From JBBQVZ01 sp963695975 (GTDB lineage: Bacteria > Actinomycetota > UBA4738 > HRBIN12): DNA of 64,000 nucleotides. Shown in pieces: positions 1 through 8,005 of the stretch. The notes under the pieces were generated by a model. It was given only the letters and a program-made list of their open reading frames with translations, searched no databases and was not told the origin of the DNA. Each line of letters starts with the position of its first letter. The stretch's first letter is position 1. The translations under genes and the position numbers were made by a program. The stretch lies in NCBI GenBank assembly GCA_963695975.1, contig CAVOIB010000007.1, positions 62,001 through 126,000 on the forward strand, written 5' to 3'.

Positions 1-85
1 GGCGTCGGTATAGGAAGACGATGCCGAACGAGAGCACCGAAAGGACGACGAACGGAAGGACGACGTAGAGCAGGTCTCCGCTCAC
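1..85 (-). CDS. N-terminal fragment of a small membrane protein (runs off the window)
   Basis: Reading leftwards from a GTG codon, the frame stays open to the window edge and encodes about 28 residues. These start Met-Ser-Gly-Asp-Leu-Leu and continue as a strongly hydrophobic stretch ending in Tyr-Arg-Arg, as expected of a first membrane segment with a positive cytoplasmic flank. It lies 26 bp downstream of the stop of the neighbouring aldehyde dehydrogenase on the same strand and could be the next gene of that unit, for example a transporter. No ribosome-binding site is clear and the family cannot be told from so short a piece. Confidence 0.35.
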   Translation of the reverse strand, partial: MSGDLLYVVLPFVVLSVLSFGIVFLYRR

Positions 86-111
86 GGAGGCACCACGCCG
101 ACGACCATCTG

Positions 112-1539
112 CTAGAGCGGGACGTGCGACATGACCATGATCCGCTGCTCGGTCATCTCCTCCATCGCGAAGCGCAGACCCTCGCGACCGAACCCGCTCT
201 CCTTCGATCCGCCGTACGGCATCTGATCCGCGCGGAACGCCGAGACGTCGTTGATGATCACACCGCCGACCTCGAGCGTCCGATGCGCCTCGAACGCGCG
301 GTTGATGTCGTTCGTGAAGACGCCGGCCTGGAGGCCGTACTTGGAGTTGTTCACCTCGGCGAGCGCCTCCTCGAACGTCTGGTACGGGCTGATCGTGACG
401 ACCGGCCCGAAGATCTCCTCCTTGCAGACCTTCATCTCGGGGTTCACTTGCGAGAGCAGCGTGGGCTGGAAGAAGGGACCCTCGCCGGTACCGCCCGTCA
501 GGACCTCGGCGCCCTGCGAGACCGCCTCCCCGACCCATTCGCCGATCCGCGTGACCTCGCCCTTGTCGATCACCGGACCCACGTCGACCGTCGGATCCAT
601 GGGGTCGCCGACCTTGAGGCTCTCGACCTGCTTCACCAGTCGCGTCGCGAACTCGTCGTAGACCTCGCTCGCGACGAGCACGCGCTGGACGCTGATGCAG
701 CTCTGCCCCGCCTGGTAGTAGCCGCCGAACGCGACGCGGGCCGCCGCGTTGTCCAGGTCGGCGTCGGAGTGAACGATCACGCCGGCGTTGCCGCCCAGTT
801 CGAGCGTCACCCGCTTCTTCGGGTCCAGGCTCTTGAGGTACCAGCCGATCTCGGCCGAGCCCGTGAACGAGATCTTGCGGTAGCGCTCGTCGCGAGCCAT
901 GCCGTCGGCAACCTTGGAGCGGACCGGCAGCACCTGGTACATGCCCTTCGGAAGGTCCGTCTCGGCGAAGAACTCCGCCAATCTGAGCGAGCCGACCGGG
1001 GTCGCTGATGCGGGCTTGACGACGATCGGGGCGCCGACCGCGAGCGACGGCGCGACCTTGTGCGCCACCAGGTTCAGCGGGAAGTTGAACGGCGTGATAC
1101 CGAGCACGGGGCCGATCGGGAACCGTCGCAGCAGACCGATCCTGGAGCCCAGCGCCGCCTCGGTGTCCAGGCGCATCAGCTCGTCGTCGCCGTGGCGGAT
1201 CACCTCGGATGCCCACCGGAACGTCGACACGGCCCGCGTGGCCTCGACCGTCGCCCATTTGAGCGGCTTGCCGCCCTCGCGGGCGATCAGCTCGGCGTTC
1301 TCTGGGATCGTCTCGGAGAGCCGCTTCGAGATGTGGTCCAGAGCCTCGGAACGGACGTGCACGGGCAGGTGTTGCGACGTCTTGAAGGTCTCCGCGGCGG
1401 TCGCGGTCGCCTCTTCCACGTCGGCATCGGTCGGGACGCCGATCTCGGCGACCACGCTGTCGTCGAACGGACTCCTCACCTCGAACGTGCCTTCGCCGGT
1501 GCGCCAATCCCCGTTCACCAGGAACGGTTTCGTGCTCAT
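112..1539 (-). CDS. NAD(P)-dependent aldehyde dehydrogenase
   Basis: A 475-residue aldehyde dehydrogenase of normal family length, oxidising an aldehyde to its acid with NAD(P). The family signatures are all present: oxyanion Asn152 in a PFNFP motif, general base Glu247 in LELGG, and nucleophile Cys281 in GQSC. No signal peptide is seen, so it should be cytosolic. The ATG is preceded by GAGGTGATC, a good ribosome-binding site. It lies downstream of the PatD-like dehydrogenase on the same strand, separated by 90 bp that contain a strong hairpin. The active-site surroundings resemble the lactaldehyde/succinate-semialdehyde branch rather than PatD, so a role one step later (succinate semialdehyde to succinate) is plausible but only inferred from context. 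Confidence 0.9.
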   Translation of the reverse strand: MSTKPFLVNGDWRTGEGTFEVRSPFDDSVVAEIGVPTDADVEEATATAAETFKTSQHLPVHVRSEALDHISKRLSETIPENAELIAREGGKPLKWATVEATRAVSTFRWASEVIRHGDDELMRLDTEAALGSRIGLLRRFPIGPVLGITPFNFPLNLVAHKVAPSLAVGAPIVVKPASATPVGSLRLAEFFAETDLPKGMYQVLPVRSKVADGMARDERYRKISFTGSAEIGWYLKSLDPKKRVTLELGGNAGVIVHSDADLDNAAARVAFGGYYQAGQSCISVQRVLVASEVYDEFATRLVKQVESLKVGDPMDPTVDVGPVIDKGEVTRIGEWVGEAVSQGAEVLTGGTGEGPFFQPTLLSQVNPEMKVCKEEIFGPVVTISPYQTFEEALAEVNNSKYGLQAGVFTNDINRAFEAHRTLEVGGVIINDVSAFRADQMPYGGSKESGFGREGLRFAMEEMTEQRIMVMSHVPL

Positions 1540-1579
1540 GTGGGGATCACCTCTTCCGTAGTTCGGCCTGCCTCGTGAT

Positions 1580-1606
1580 CCGGCGCGCGCCTTCGGCGCG
1601 CGCCGG
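1580..1606 (-). terminator. 12-bp GC hairpin between two dehydrogenase genes
   Basis: A perfect 12-bp inverted repeat (CCGGCGCGCGCC and its complement) with a three-base loop lies in the 90-bp gap after the PatD-like gene. There is no T-run after it on either strand. It may act as a terminator, an attenuator or an RNA-stabilising hairpin that lowers expression of the second dehydrogenase. Confidence 0.45.
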
Positions 1607-1629
1607 CGTGACCACTAGTCTGCTCCACA

Positions 1630-3069
1630 CTACTGATCGAGCGACACCATGACGTGCTTGATGTTCGTGTAGTCCTCCAGGGAGTACACGGACATGTCTT
1701 TCCCATGACCGCTCATCTTGTAGCCGCCGTGCGGCATCTCGGGCGTGAGCGGGATGTGGGTGTTGACCCACACGCACCCGAACTGAAGCCGGCGCGACAT
1801 CCGCATCGCGCGGCCGACGTCGCGGGTCCACACGGACGACGCGAGGCCGTAGTCGGTCCCGTTCGCCCATGCGAGCGCTTGATCCTCGTCCGTGAACCGC
1901 TGCACGGTCACCACCGGACCGAAGACTTCCTTCTGGACGATCTCCGAGTCCTGCGCAGGGTTGGCCACGACCGTGGGCTTGAAGTGGAAGCCCGGCGTAC
2001 CGAGCGACTCTCCGCCGGTGAGGATCTCGGCGCCGGCGTCCTTCGCGCGGCCCAGGAAGCCCTCCACACGCTGGAGCTGCTCCTCGCTGATCATCGAGCC
2101 GACCGCCACGTCGTCCTCGAACGCGGTGCCGACCTTGATCTCCTCGACCGCGGGCACGAGCCCGGCGAGCACCTTGTCGTATGCGGCGTCCGCGACGAGC
2201 ACGCGGCACGCAGCGGTGCAGTCCTGTCCGGCGTTGAAGTAGCCGGCGATCGAGACCCACTCGACGACCGAATCGATATCGGCGTCGTCGAACACCACGA
2301 CGGGCGCCTTGCCGCCAAGCTCGAGGTGCACGCGCTTGAGCGTCTCGCTGGCGTTCGAGTGGATCAGCTTGCCGGTGTTCACGTCGCCGGTCAGCGACAC
2401 GATCCCGACGTCGGGGTGACGGACGATCCGGTCGCCCACCGGCAGGCCGTCGCCGGTCACCACGTTGAACACGCCGGGCGGGAAGATCTCGGACGCCAGC
2501 TCCGCGAGCTTGATCGACGAGAGGGGCGTCATCTCGGACGGTTTCAGGACGATCGTGTTGCCCGACGCGAGCGCCGGCCCGATCTTCCAGATCGCCATCA
2601 TCAACGGGTAGTTCCAAGGGGCGATCAGCCCCGCGACCCCGATCGGCTCGCGACGGATGATCGAGGTGAAGCCCGCCATGTACTCGCCGGCGCTGCGACC
2701 TTCGGGAACCCGAGCCGCACCTGCGAAGAAGCGCAGGTTGTCGACGATCGGTGGGATCTCCTCCGACATCGTCACGGCGGCGGGCTTGCCGGCGTCCTCG
2801 GACTCGATCTTCACGATCTCGTCGGCGTTCTCCTCGATCGCGTCCGCGAGCTTCAAGAGCATCAGCTGGCGATCCTTCGGCGTGGAGTCGAACCAGGTCT
2901 CGTCGAACGCCCGCTTGGCGGCCGCGACCGCTTTGTCGACGTCGGCCGCCGTCCCTTCCTGGACCGACGCGATCACCTCACCCGTGTGAGGGCTGATGAT
3001 GTCGCGGGTGCCCCCGTCCGACGAGTTGACCCACTCGCCGCCGATGAACATCTGATAGCTGTCTGCCAT
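1630..3069 (-). CDS. patD: Gamma-aminobutyraldehyde dehydrogenase-like (PatD family)
   Basis: A 479-residue aldehyde dehydrogenase. Catalytic residues are Asn153 (PWNYP), Glu250 (LELGG) and Cys284 in GQDCTAACR. The GQDCTAACR form of the active-site loop is typical of gamma-aminobutyraldehyde dehydrogenase (PatD/YdcW), which turns 4-aminobutanal from putrescine into GABA. The ATG is preceded by AAGGAGGGGG, a strong ribosome-binding site. It is transcribed divergently from a GABA-type aminotransferase, which supports a putrescine-GABA route: the aldehyde is oxidised here, GABA is transaminated by the neighbour, and the resulting semialdehyde could be oxidised by the second dehydrogenase. A wider omega-aminoaldehyde or betaine-aldehyde specificity cannot be excluded. 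Confidence 0.85.
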   Translation of the reverse strand: MADSYQMFIGGEWVNSSDGGTRDIISPHTGEVIASVQEGTAADVDKAVAAAKRAFDETWFDSTPKDRQLMLLKLADAIEENADEIVKIESEDAGKPAAVTMSEEIPPIVDNLRFFAGAARVPEGRSAGEYMAGFTSIIRREPIGVAGLIAPWNYPLMMAIWKIGPALASGNTIVLKPSEMTPLSSIKLAELASEIFPPGVFNVVTGDGLPVGDRIVRHPDVGIVSLTGDVNTGKLIHSNASETLKRVHLELGGKAPVVVFDDADIDSVVEWVSIAGYFNAGQDCTAACRVLVADAAYDKVLAGLVPAVEEIKVGTAFEDDVAVGSMISEEQLQRVEGFLGRAKDAGAEILTGGESLGTPGFHFKPTVVANPAQDSEIVQKEVFGPVVTVQRFTDEDQALAWANGTDYGLASSVWTRDVGRAMRMSRRLQFGCVWVNTHIPLTPEMPHGGYKMSGHGKDMSVYSLEDYTNIKHVMVSLDQ

Positions 3070-3194
3070 CTTCCCCCTCCTTGACCACGGGAACCTGACA
3101 CGTTGGAACCACGCTCAGGCTGCCAGTATGCCGCTTCGCGGCCGCACTGGGCCACCCGCCGTTCGGCCCCGGTCGCGAGCCACTGCCTCCCAGA

Positions 3195-3215
3195 CGCGGG
3201 TAGCCTTGACCCGCG
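3195..3215. promoter_or_regulatory. Inverted repeat in the divergent patD/gabT control region
   Basis: The 197-bp gap between two divergent genes must hold both promoters. It contains a 7-bp perfect inverted repeat (CGCGGGT, 7-base spacer, ACCCGCG) about 50 bp upstream of the aminotransferase start. A TTGAC element resembling a -35 box lies within the spacer and right arm. This is a candidate operator for a shared regulator, although no regulator gene is adjacent. Confidence 0.35.
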
Positions 3216-3266
3216 ACACTCGAGCCTGCGGCGGCCGATGGCGGCGCTGCGTGAGGAGGAGGGCCG

Positions 3267-4604
3267 ATGGACATCCCACAGGAGCGCAAGGTCGTTTCCG
3301 AGATCCCCGGACCGCGGTCCCTGGAGTGGATCGCCCGGCGGAACGGCGCGATGCCGTCGGCGTTCCCCACGGTCCACGAGATCGTGGCCGCGCGGGCGTC
3401 CGGGGCGATCGTCGAGGACGTCGACGGCAACCGGCTGATCGACTTCGCCACCGGGATCGCAGTGCTGAACGTCGGCCACACCCCCGACGATGTGATCGAG
3501 GCGATCGAGCGCCAGCTCGAACGCGACACCCACACGTCGGGCGTGACCGCCAACGAACCGTCGATCGAGCTCGCGGAGCGCCTGAACGCGCTCACGCCGG
3601 GCGACTTCCCGAAGAAGACGTTCTTCGCCAACTCCGGCGCCGAAGCGGTCGAGAACGGCGTGAAGGTCGCGCGGTACGCGACCGGCCGACAGGCGGTCGT
3701 CTGCTTCGATCACGCGTTCCACGGGCGCACGCTGCTCGCGATGACGCTCACAGGCAAGGTGATGCCGTACAAGCACGGCTTCGGCCCGTTCGCACCAGAG
3801 GTGTACCGACTGCCCTTCGCCTACCCGTACCGGTGGCCGAGCGGCCCCGAGCGCTGCGCTGAGGAGGCGCTCGCCTACGCGCTCGACGAGATGCACAAGC
3901 ACATCGGTGAGCAGAACATCGCCGCCGTACTCGTTGAGACGATCCAGGGAGAGGGCGGCTTCATCGTGCCCGCGCCCGGATTCTTGAAGGGCCTGTCCGA
4001 GTTCTGTGCCGAGCACGGGATCGTCTTCATCGCGGATGAGATCCAGAGCGGCATGGGCCGCGCGGGACGCTGGTACGCGATCGAGGACGAGGACGTCGTT
4101 CCCGATCTCGTGCTGACGGCCAAGTCCCTCGGCGCCGGCCTTCCGATCTCGGCCGTCACCGGCCGCGCCGAGCTGATGGACGCGGTGCACCCCGGCGGGC
4201 TGGGAGGGACGTACGGGACGAACCCGGTCGCCGCTGCGGCCGGTCTGGCGGTGCTCGGCAAGATCGAGCGCGAGGGGCTCTTGGAGCGTTCACGCGCGCT
4301 CGGCGGGACGATCCTTGAGCGCTTCCGCTCGTTCGCGGCTCGGTATCAGGTCGTCGGCGACGTGCGCGGACGCGGGGCGATGTGTGCGATCGAGCTCGTG
4401 AGCGACCGGGCGACGAAGGAGCCGCTCGCCGCCGACACGATGAACGCGATCACCCGACGGTGCCTGGAGAACGGGGTCATCGTCCTCACGGCCGGCACCT
4501 ACGGCAACGTCGTCCGGCTTCTGCCGCCGCTCACGATCGACGACGCCCTCTTGGAGGACGGCCTCCAGGTGCTCGACGACGCGATCGGATCGACGGCGAC
4601 CTAG
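3267..4604 (+). CDS. gabT: Class III aminotransferase, 4-aminobutyrate aminotransferase type
   Basis: A 445-residue PLP-dependent aminotransferase of fold type I, class III. The cofactor lysine is Lys286 in LTAKSLGAG. The pyridine-nitrogen Asp257 lies in ADEIQSGMGR, and a phosphate-binding region ANSGAEAVEN is at residues 121-130. Length and motifs fit 4-aminobutyrate:2-oxoglutarate aminotransferase, which makes succinate semialdehyde and glutamate. The ATG follows GAGGAGGAGGG, an unusually strong ribosome-binding site. It is divergent from patD, consistent with putrescine/GABA catabolism. Related class III enzymes act on ornithine, diaminobutyrate or beta-alanine, so the substrate is inferred from the neighbours. 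Confidence 0.85.
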   Translation: MDIPQERKVVSEIPGPRSLEWIARRNGAMPSAFPTVHEIVAARASGAIVEDVDGNRLIDFATGIAVLNVGHTPDDVIEAIERQLERDTHTSGVTANEPSIELAERLNALTPGDFPKKTFFANSGAEAVENGVKVARYATGRQAVVCFDHAFHGRTLLAMTLTGKVMPYKHGFGPFAPEVYRLPFAYPYRWPSGPERCAEEALAYALDEMHKHIGEQNIAAVLVETIQGEGGFIVPAPGFLKGLSEFCAEHGIVFIADEIQSGMGRAGRWYAIEDEDVVPDLVLTAKSLGAGLPISAVTGRAELMDAVHPGGLGGTYGTNPVAAAAGLAVLGKIEREGLLERSRALGGTILERFRSFAARYQVVGDVRGRGAMCAIELVSDRATKEPLAADTMNAITRRCLENGVIVLTAGTYGNVVRLLPPLTIDDALLEDGLQVLDDAIGSTAT

Positions 4605-4623
4605 CGCAACAGACATCCGACGA

Positions 4624-5910
4624 GTGGGGACCCCGCCGGAGGATCCGAACGACACCTCCCCTCGGGGTGCGCGGATCCGCCGGCTGGCGATCGACCTCAC
4701 GCCGCTCAAGGTCTCGCGCGACTACCGGCTCCTCCTGACCGGGAGCTTCACCTCGGAGCTCGGATACCAGTTCGCAAGGATCGCGATCTACGTCCAGCTG
4801 ACCGAGCTGACCCGCTCGGCGGCCGCCGTAGGGCTGTTCGGGTTGATCAGCTTGATCGCCCTGTTCATCGGCACGCTGGTGGGCGGATCGTTCATCGACG
4901 CCCACGACCGCCGCACGACGCTCGCGTGGGCGCAGGTGGCGCACACGCTGAGCGCGGGGATCCTCCTAGTGGGCGCGCTCCATGGCCACCCGCCCGTCGG
5001 ACTCATCTACGGCGCCGGCGCCCTGCACGCGTTCATCGGCTCGATCGATCAGCCGACCCGTTCAGCGATGGCGCCGCGGCTGGTGGGCGCGCATCTCGTC
5101 GCATCGAGCGTGGCGCTGAACCAGGTGATGTGGCAGACGATCGGGATCGTCGGCCCCGCCCTGGCCGGCATCGTGATCGCCCGCGCCGGCTACGGGCTCG
5201 CGTACGGGATCGACCTCGTGACGTATGGCGCGCTGTTCGTCGCGGCGCTGCTGATGCGCCCCATGCCCCCCGAGCACGACCCGGACTCGGCCTCCGGCTG
5301 GGAGGCGGTGAAGGAAGGCTTCCGCTACGTCCGTCGGGACCGGCTGATCAGCTCGACGTTCATGATCGACCTGGTCGCGATGATCTTCGGACTGCCTGTC
5401 GCGCTGTTCACCTTCCTCGCCTTCACGCAGTTCCATCGCGGGCCCGAAGTCGTCGGGCTCCTGTTCGCTGCGCCCGCGGTCGGCGCCCTCGTCGCGGCGT
5501 TGATGGCAGGCTGGACCAGATCCGTGCGCCGACAGGGACTCGCCGTCATCTGGGCGGTCGCGGCGTGGGGGTGTGCGATCGCCGCGTTCGGTTCGGTGGG
5601 TTCGAACCTTCCGCTCGCGTTGTTCTTCCTGGCGCTCGCCGGCGCGGCCGACGTGATCTCCGCGATCTTCCGTTCGACGATCACGCAGGTCACCACACCG
5701 GACCGCCTGCGCGGGAGGATGTCTCAGATCTTCATCCTGGTCGTGACGGGCGGACCTCGGCTGGGCGACTTCGAGGCGGGGCTCGTGGCTGCATGGTTCA
5801 CCCCGACGATCTCGGTCGTGACCGGAGGCCTGGCGTGCATCCTCGGTTCAGGTGTGGTCGCGCTCGTGTACCCGGAGCTGCGCCGGTATCACGCCGAGGT
5901 CGCAGCCTGA
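4624..5910 (+). CDS. MFS transporter, EntS/MFS_3-like
   Basis: A 428-residue polytopic protein with about twelve hydrophobic segments and a short charged N-terminus. A DxHDRR-type loop (residues about 89-94) after the second or third helix is the usual MFS cytoplasmic loop motif. Overall it resembles the MFS_3/enterobactin-exporter (EntS) branch, which exports small molecules using the proton gradient. The start is a GTG 19 bp after the aminotransferase stop and has no strong ribosome-binding site, so translation may depend on the upstream gene. The substrate is unknown. A link to polyamine metabolism or to the cyanophycin genes downstream would be speculation. Confidence 0.8.
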   Translation: MGTPPEDPNDTSPRGARIRRLAIDLTPLKVSRDYRLLLTGSFTSELGYQFARIAIYVQLTELTRSAAAVGLFGLISLIALFIGTLVGGSFIDAHDRRTTLAWAQVAHTLSAGILLVGALHGHPPVGLIYGAGALHAFIGSIDQPTRSAMAPRLVGAHLVASSVALNQVMWQTIGIVGPALAGIVIARAGYGLAYGIDLVTYGALFVAALLMRPMPPEHDPDSASGWEAVKEGFRYVRRDRLISSTFMIDLVAMIFGLPVALFTFLAFTQFHRGPEVVGLLFAAPAVGALVAALMAGWTRSVRRQGLAVIWAVAAWGCAIAAFGSVGSNLPLALFFLALAGAADVISAIFRSTITQVTTPDRLRGRMSQIFILVVTGGPRLGDFEAGLVAAWFTPTISVVTGGLACILGSGVVALVYPELRRYHAEVAA

Positions 5911-5925
5911 GATACGGTTCCGCGC

Positions 5926-7668
5926 ATGCCGACGAGCGACGTGACCGGCCCGGCCCACCTCGTCGAGCTCCGCGTCCTCGACGGGCCGAACCTCTACTTC
6001 ACGCGGCCCGCGATCAAGCTGACCCTCGCGGTGCCGGGGTGGCTCCGCGCGACCGACGAGCGCGTCGTCGCGATCGCCACCCGGCTGGGGTTCCCTCCGG
6101 GGACCAAGGCCGGGCCGCCCGAGAGCGACCAGCGCCGCAGGCTGGTGGCCCGCATCGCCGCGCACATGGCTCGCCGTATGGCCGTCGCGAGCGGCGCACG
6201 CCGGCTCTCCGTCCGCGCGCGTCCCGGGATCGAGCGCGACCAGATCGTCGTCGTGTTCCCCTGGCGGCGGCGAGCTGCGGCCGAGTCCCTCGCGACCGAG
6301 CTCGCAACCGTGATGGGAGCCCTCCTCCGACGTTCGCCCGACCGGTTGATCGCGGAGGCCGGCAGGCGTCTGGCCACGGTTGATCCGGGAGACGAGGCGA
6401 ACGTGCCGGATCCGGACATCCCCGTTATCCAGGTGACCGGGACCAACGGCAAGACCACGACCGTCCGCCTGCTTGCCCATCTGGTCCGCAGCGCCGGCCT
6501 ACGCGTCGCCTACTCCTCGACCGACGGCGTCTACCGGGGCGACGGCGAACTGGTGGAGGCCGGCGACTACTCGGGGTTCGGCGGCGCGGCCAAGGCGCTC
6601 GCGGAGGGCCCCGACGTTGCGGTGCTGGAGACCGCGCGCGGCGGCATGCTCCTGCGCGGCGTCGGGGTTCGACACAACGACGTCGCCGTCGTGATGAACG
6701 TGAGCGAGGATCACCTGGGCCTGCACGGTGTCGACACCGTGGATCAGCTCGCTGAGGTGAAAGGCATCATCACGCGGATCACCCGTCCGCAAGGGTGGGA
6801 TGTCTTGAACGCCGACGACCCGCGCGTGCTCGCGATGCGCGGCCGCGCGACCGGCCGTCCGTGGCTCTTCACGGCCGACCCCGACCATCCTGCGATCCGC
6901 GAGGCGCTCGCCGACGGCGGCCGAGCCATGACGGTCCTCGACCAACGACTCTCGTGGCTCGAGCGGCACCACACCCATCCGCTGCTGCCGGTGATCGATA
7001 TCCCGGTGACGCTCGCAGGCATCTCACCGACGAACCTCGAGAACGCGATGGCCGCCGCGGCTGCTGCGCTCGCGATCGGCCTGCCGGAGCGCGCCGTGGT
7101 GGAGGGCTTGAAGACGTTCGTCCTGGATCCAGAGCGGAATCCGGGCCGGGCCAACCTGTTCACGCTCGGCGGCCGGATCATCGTGATCGACTACGCCCAC
7201 AACGAGGCCGGCATGATCGGCCTGGTCCAAGTCTTAGACGGGCTCCGACGGAACGGCCGCGACGTCTGGCTCGCGATCTGTACCGCGGGCGATCGAACCG
7301 ACGCCATCCTGCACGCGTTCGCGTTCCGCGGAGCGGTGGGGTCGGATCACCTGTTCATCGCGGAGCTCGTGCACTATCTGCGGGGCCGCTCCCGAGAGGA
7401 CATCGTCGAACGCCTGCGCGAGGGAGCCCGCGAAGCCGGCGTGGAAGGCGTTCCGCTCCTCGACGACGAGCTCGCTGCCCTGCAGGCGATGCTGGCCGCC
7501 GCCGATCCGGGCGACGTCGTCAGCGTCACCGCACTCGGCATGCGACCAGAGATCTTCGCGTGGCTCGAGCGGGAAGGCGCGGAGCGACTCGGCCCGTCGG
7601 ATGTCCGCCGGATCGTGCGACGAGCCCGGACGTCGAAGGCGGGCTCGTCCAGGGCCCGCGCGCGGTGA
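5926..7668 (+). CDS. CphA-like Mur ligase without an ATP-grasp domain
   Basis: A 580-residue protein built like cyanophycin synthetase with the middle removed. Residues about 10-130 resemble the CphA N-terminal domain (LRVLDGPN, compare FRGPN in the cphA product of this window). Residues about 160-560 form a Mur-ligase module with the P-loop GTNGKTTT (172-179), a later NADDP motif and a DYAHNEAG motif that match the CphA M domain. The ATP-grasp domain that adds aspartate in CphA is absent. The family reaction would be ATP-dependent amide-bond formation on an acid substrate; the actual substrate is unknown. It starts 15 bp after the MFS gene and converges on cphA, which implies a related peptide or polymer role. 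Confidence 0.75.
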   Translation: MPTSDVTGPAHLVELRVLDGPNLYFTRPAIKLTLAVPGWLRATDERVVAIATRLGFPPGTKAGPPESDQRRRLVARIAAHMARRMAVASGARRLSVRARPGIERDQIVVVFPWRRRAAAESLATELATVMGALLRRSPDRLIAEAGRRLATVDPGDEANVPDPDIPVIQVTGTNGKTTTVRLLAHLVRSAGLRVAYSSTDGVYRGDGELVEAGDYSGFGGAAKALAEGPDVAVLETARGGMLLRGVGVRHNDVAVVMNVSEDHLGLHGVDTVDQLAEVKGIITRITRPQGWDVLNADDPRVLAMRGRATGRPWLFTADPDHPAIREALADGGRAMTVLDQRLSWLERHHTHPLLPVIDIPVTLAGISPTNLENAMAAAAAALAIGLPERAVVEGLKTFVLDPERNPGRANLFTLGGRIIVIDYAHNEAGMIGLVQVLDGLRRNGRDVWLAICTAGDRTDAILHAFAFRGAVGSDHLFIAELVHYLRGRSREDIVERLREGAREAGVEGVPLLDDELAALQAMLAAADPGDVVSVTALGMRPEIFAWLEREGAERLGPSDVRRIVRRARTSKAGSSRARAR

Positions 7669-7669
7669 G

Positions 7670-8005
7670 CTACCGCACGGCGGCGCACCGCACGCAGAGC
7701 GCCGCCCAGGCGATCGCTTCCAGACGCTCCGCGGGGATCTCCGCGCCGCACCGATCGCACACGCCGTACGTGCCCTCCTCGATCTTGGCGAGCGCGCGGT
7801 CGACATCGGCGAGCGTCGCGGCGATCGAGTTCGCGGCGCCGACCTTGTTCAGCCGGTCGACCGCCTCCGTGGTCCCATCGCCGATCCGCTTGCCGAACGA
7901 GACCGCGGCCATGGGGTCGCGCGGCACGGCCGTGAGCGTCTCGAGCTCACCGGCGAGTTCCGCCTTTCGTTCACGAAGGAGGTGTGCCACCGGATCGGTG
8001 TCCAC
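7670..8005 (-). CDS. DksA/TraR-type zinc-finger protein
   Basis: A 111-residue protein with an N-terminal helical part (about residues 1-75) and a C4 zinc finger, Cys83-x2-Cys86 and Cys104-x2-Cys107, as in the DksA/TraR/YocK family. In proteobacteria DksA binds RNA polymerase through its secondary channel, but many short actinobacterial members have no tested role. The GTG start directly abuts the cphA stop codon (TGA then GTG), so it is very probably cotranscribed with the cyanophycin genes. The stop lies 1 bp from the stop of the convergent Mur ligase gene. A regulatory role in nitrogen storage is inferred from position only. Confidence 0.75.
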   Translation of the reverse strand: MDTDPVAHLLRERKAELAGELETLTAVPRDPMAAVSFGKRIGDGTTEAVDRLNKVGAANSIAATLADVDRALAKIEEGTYGVCDRCGAEIPAERLEAIAWAALCVRCAAVR

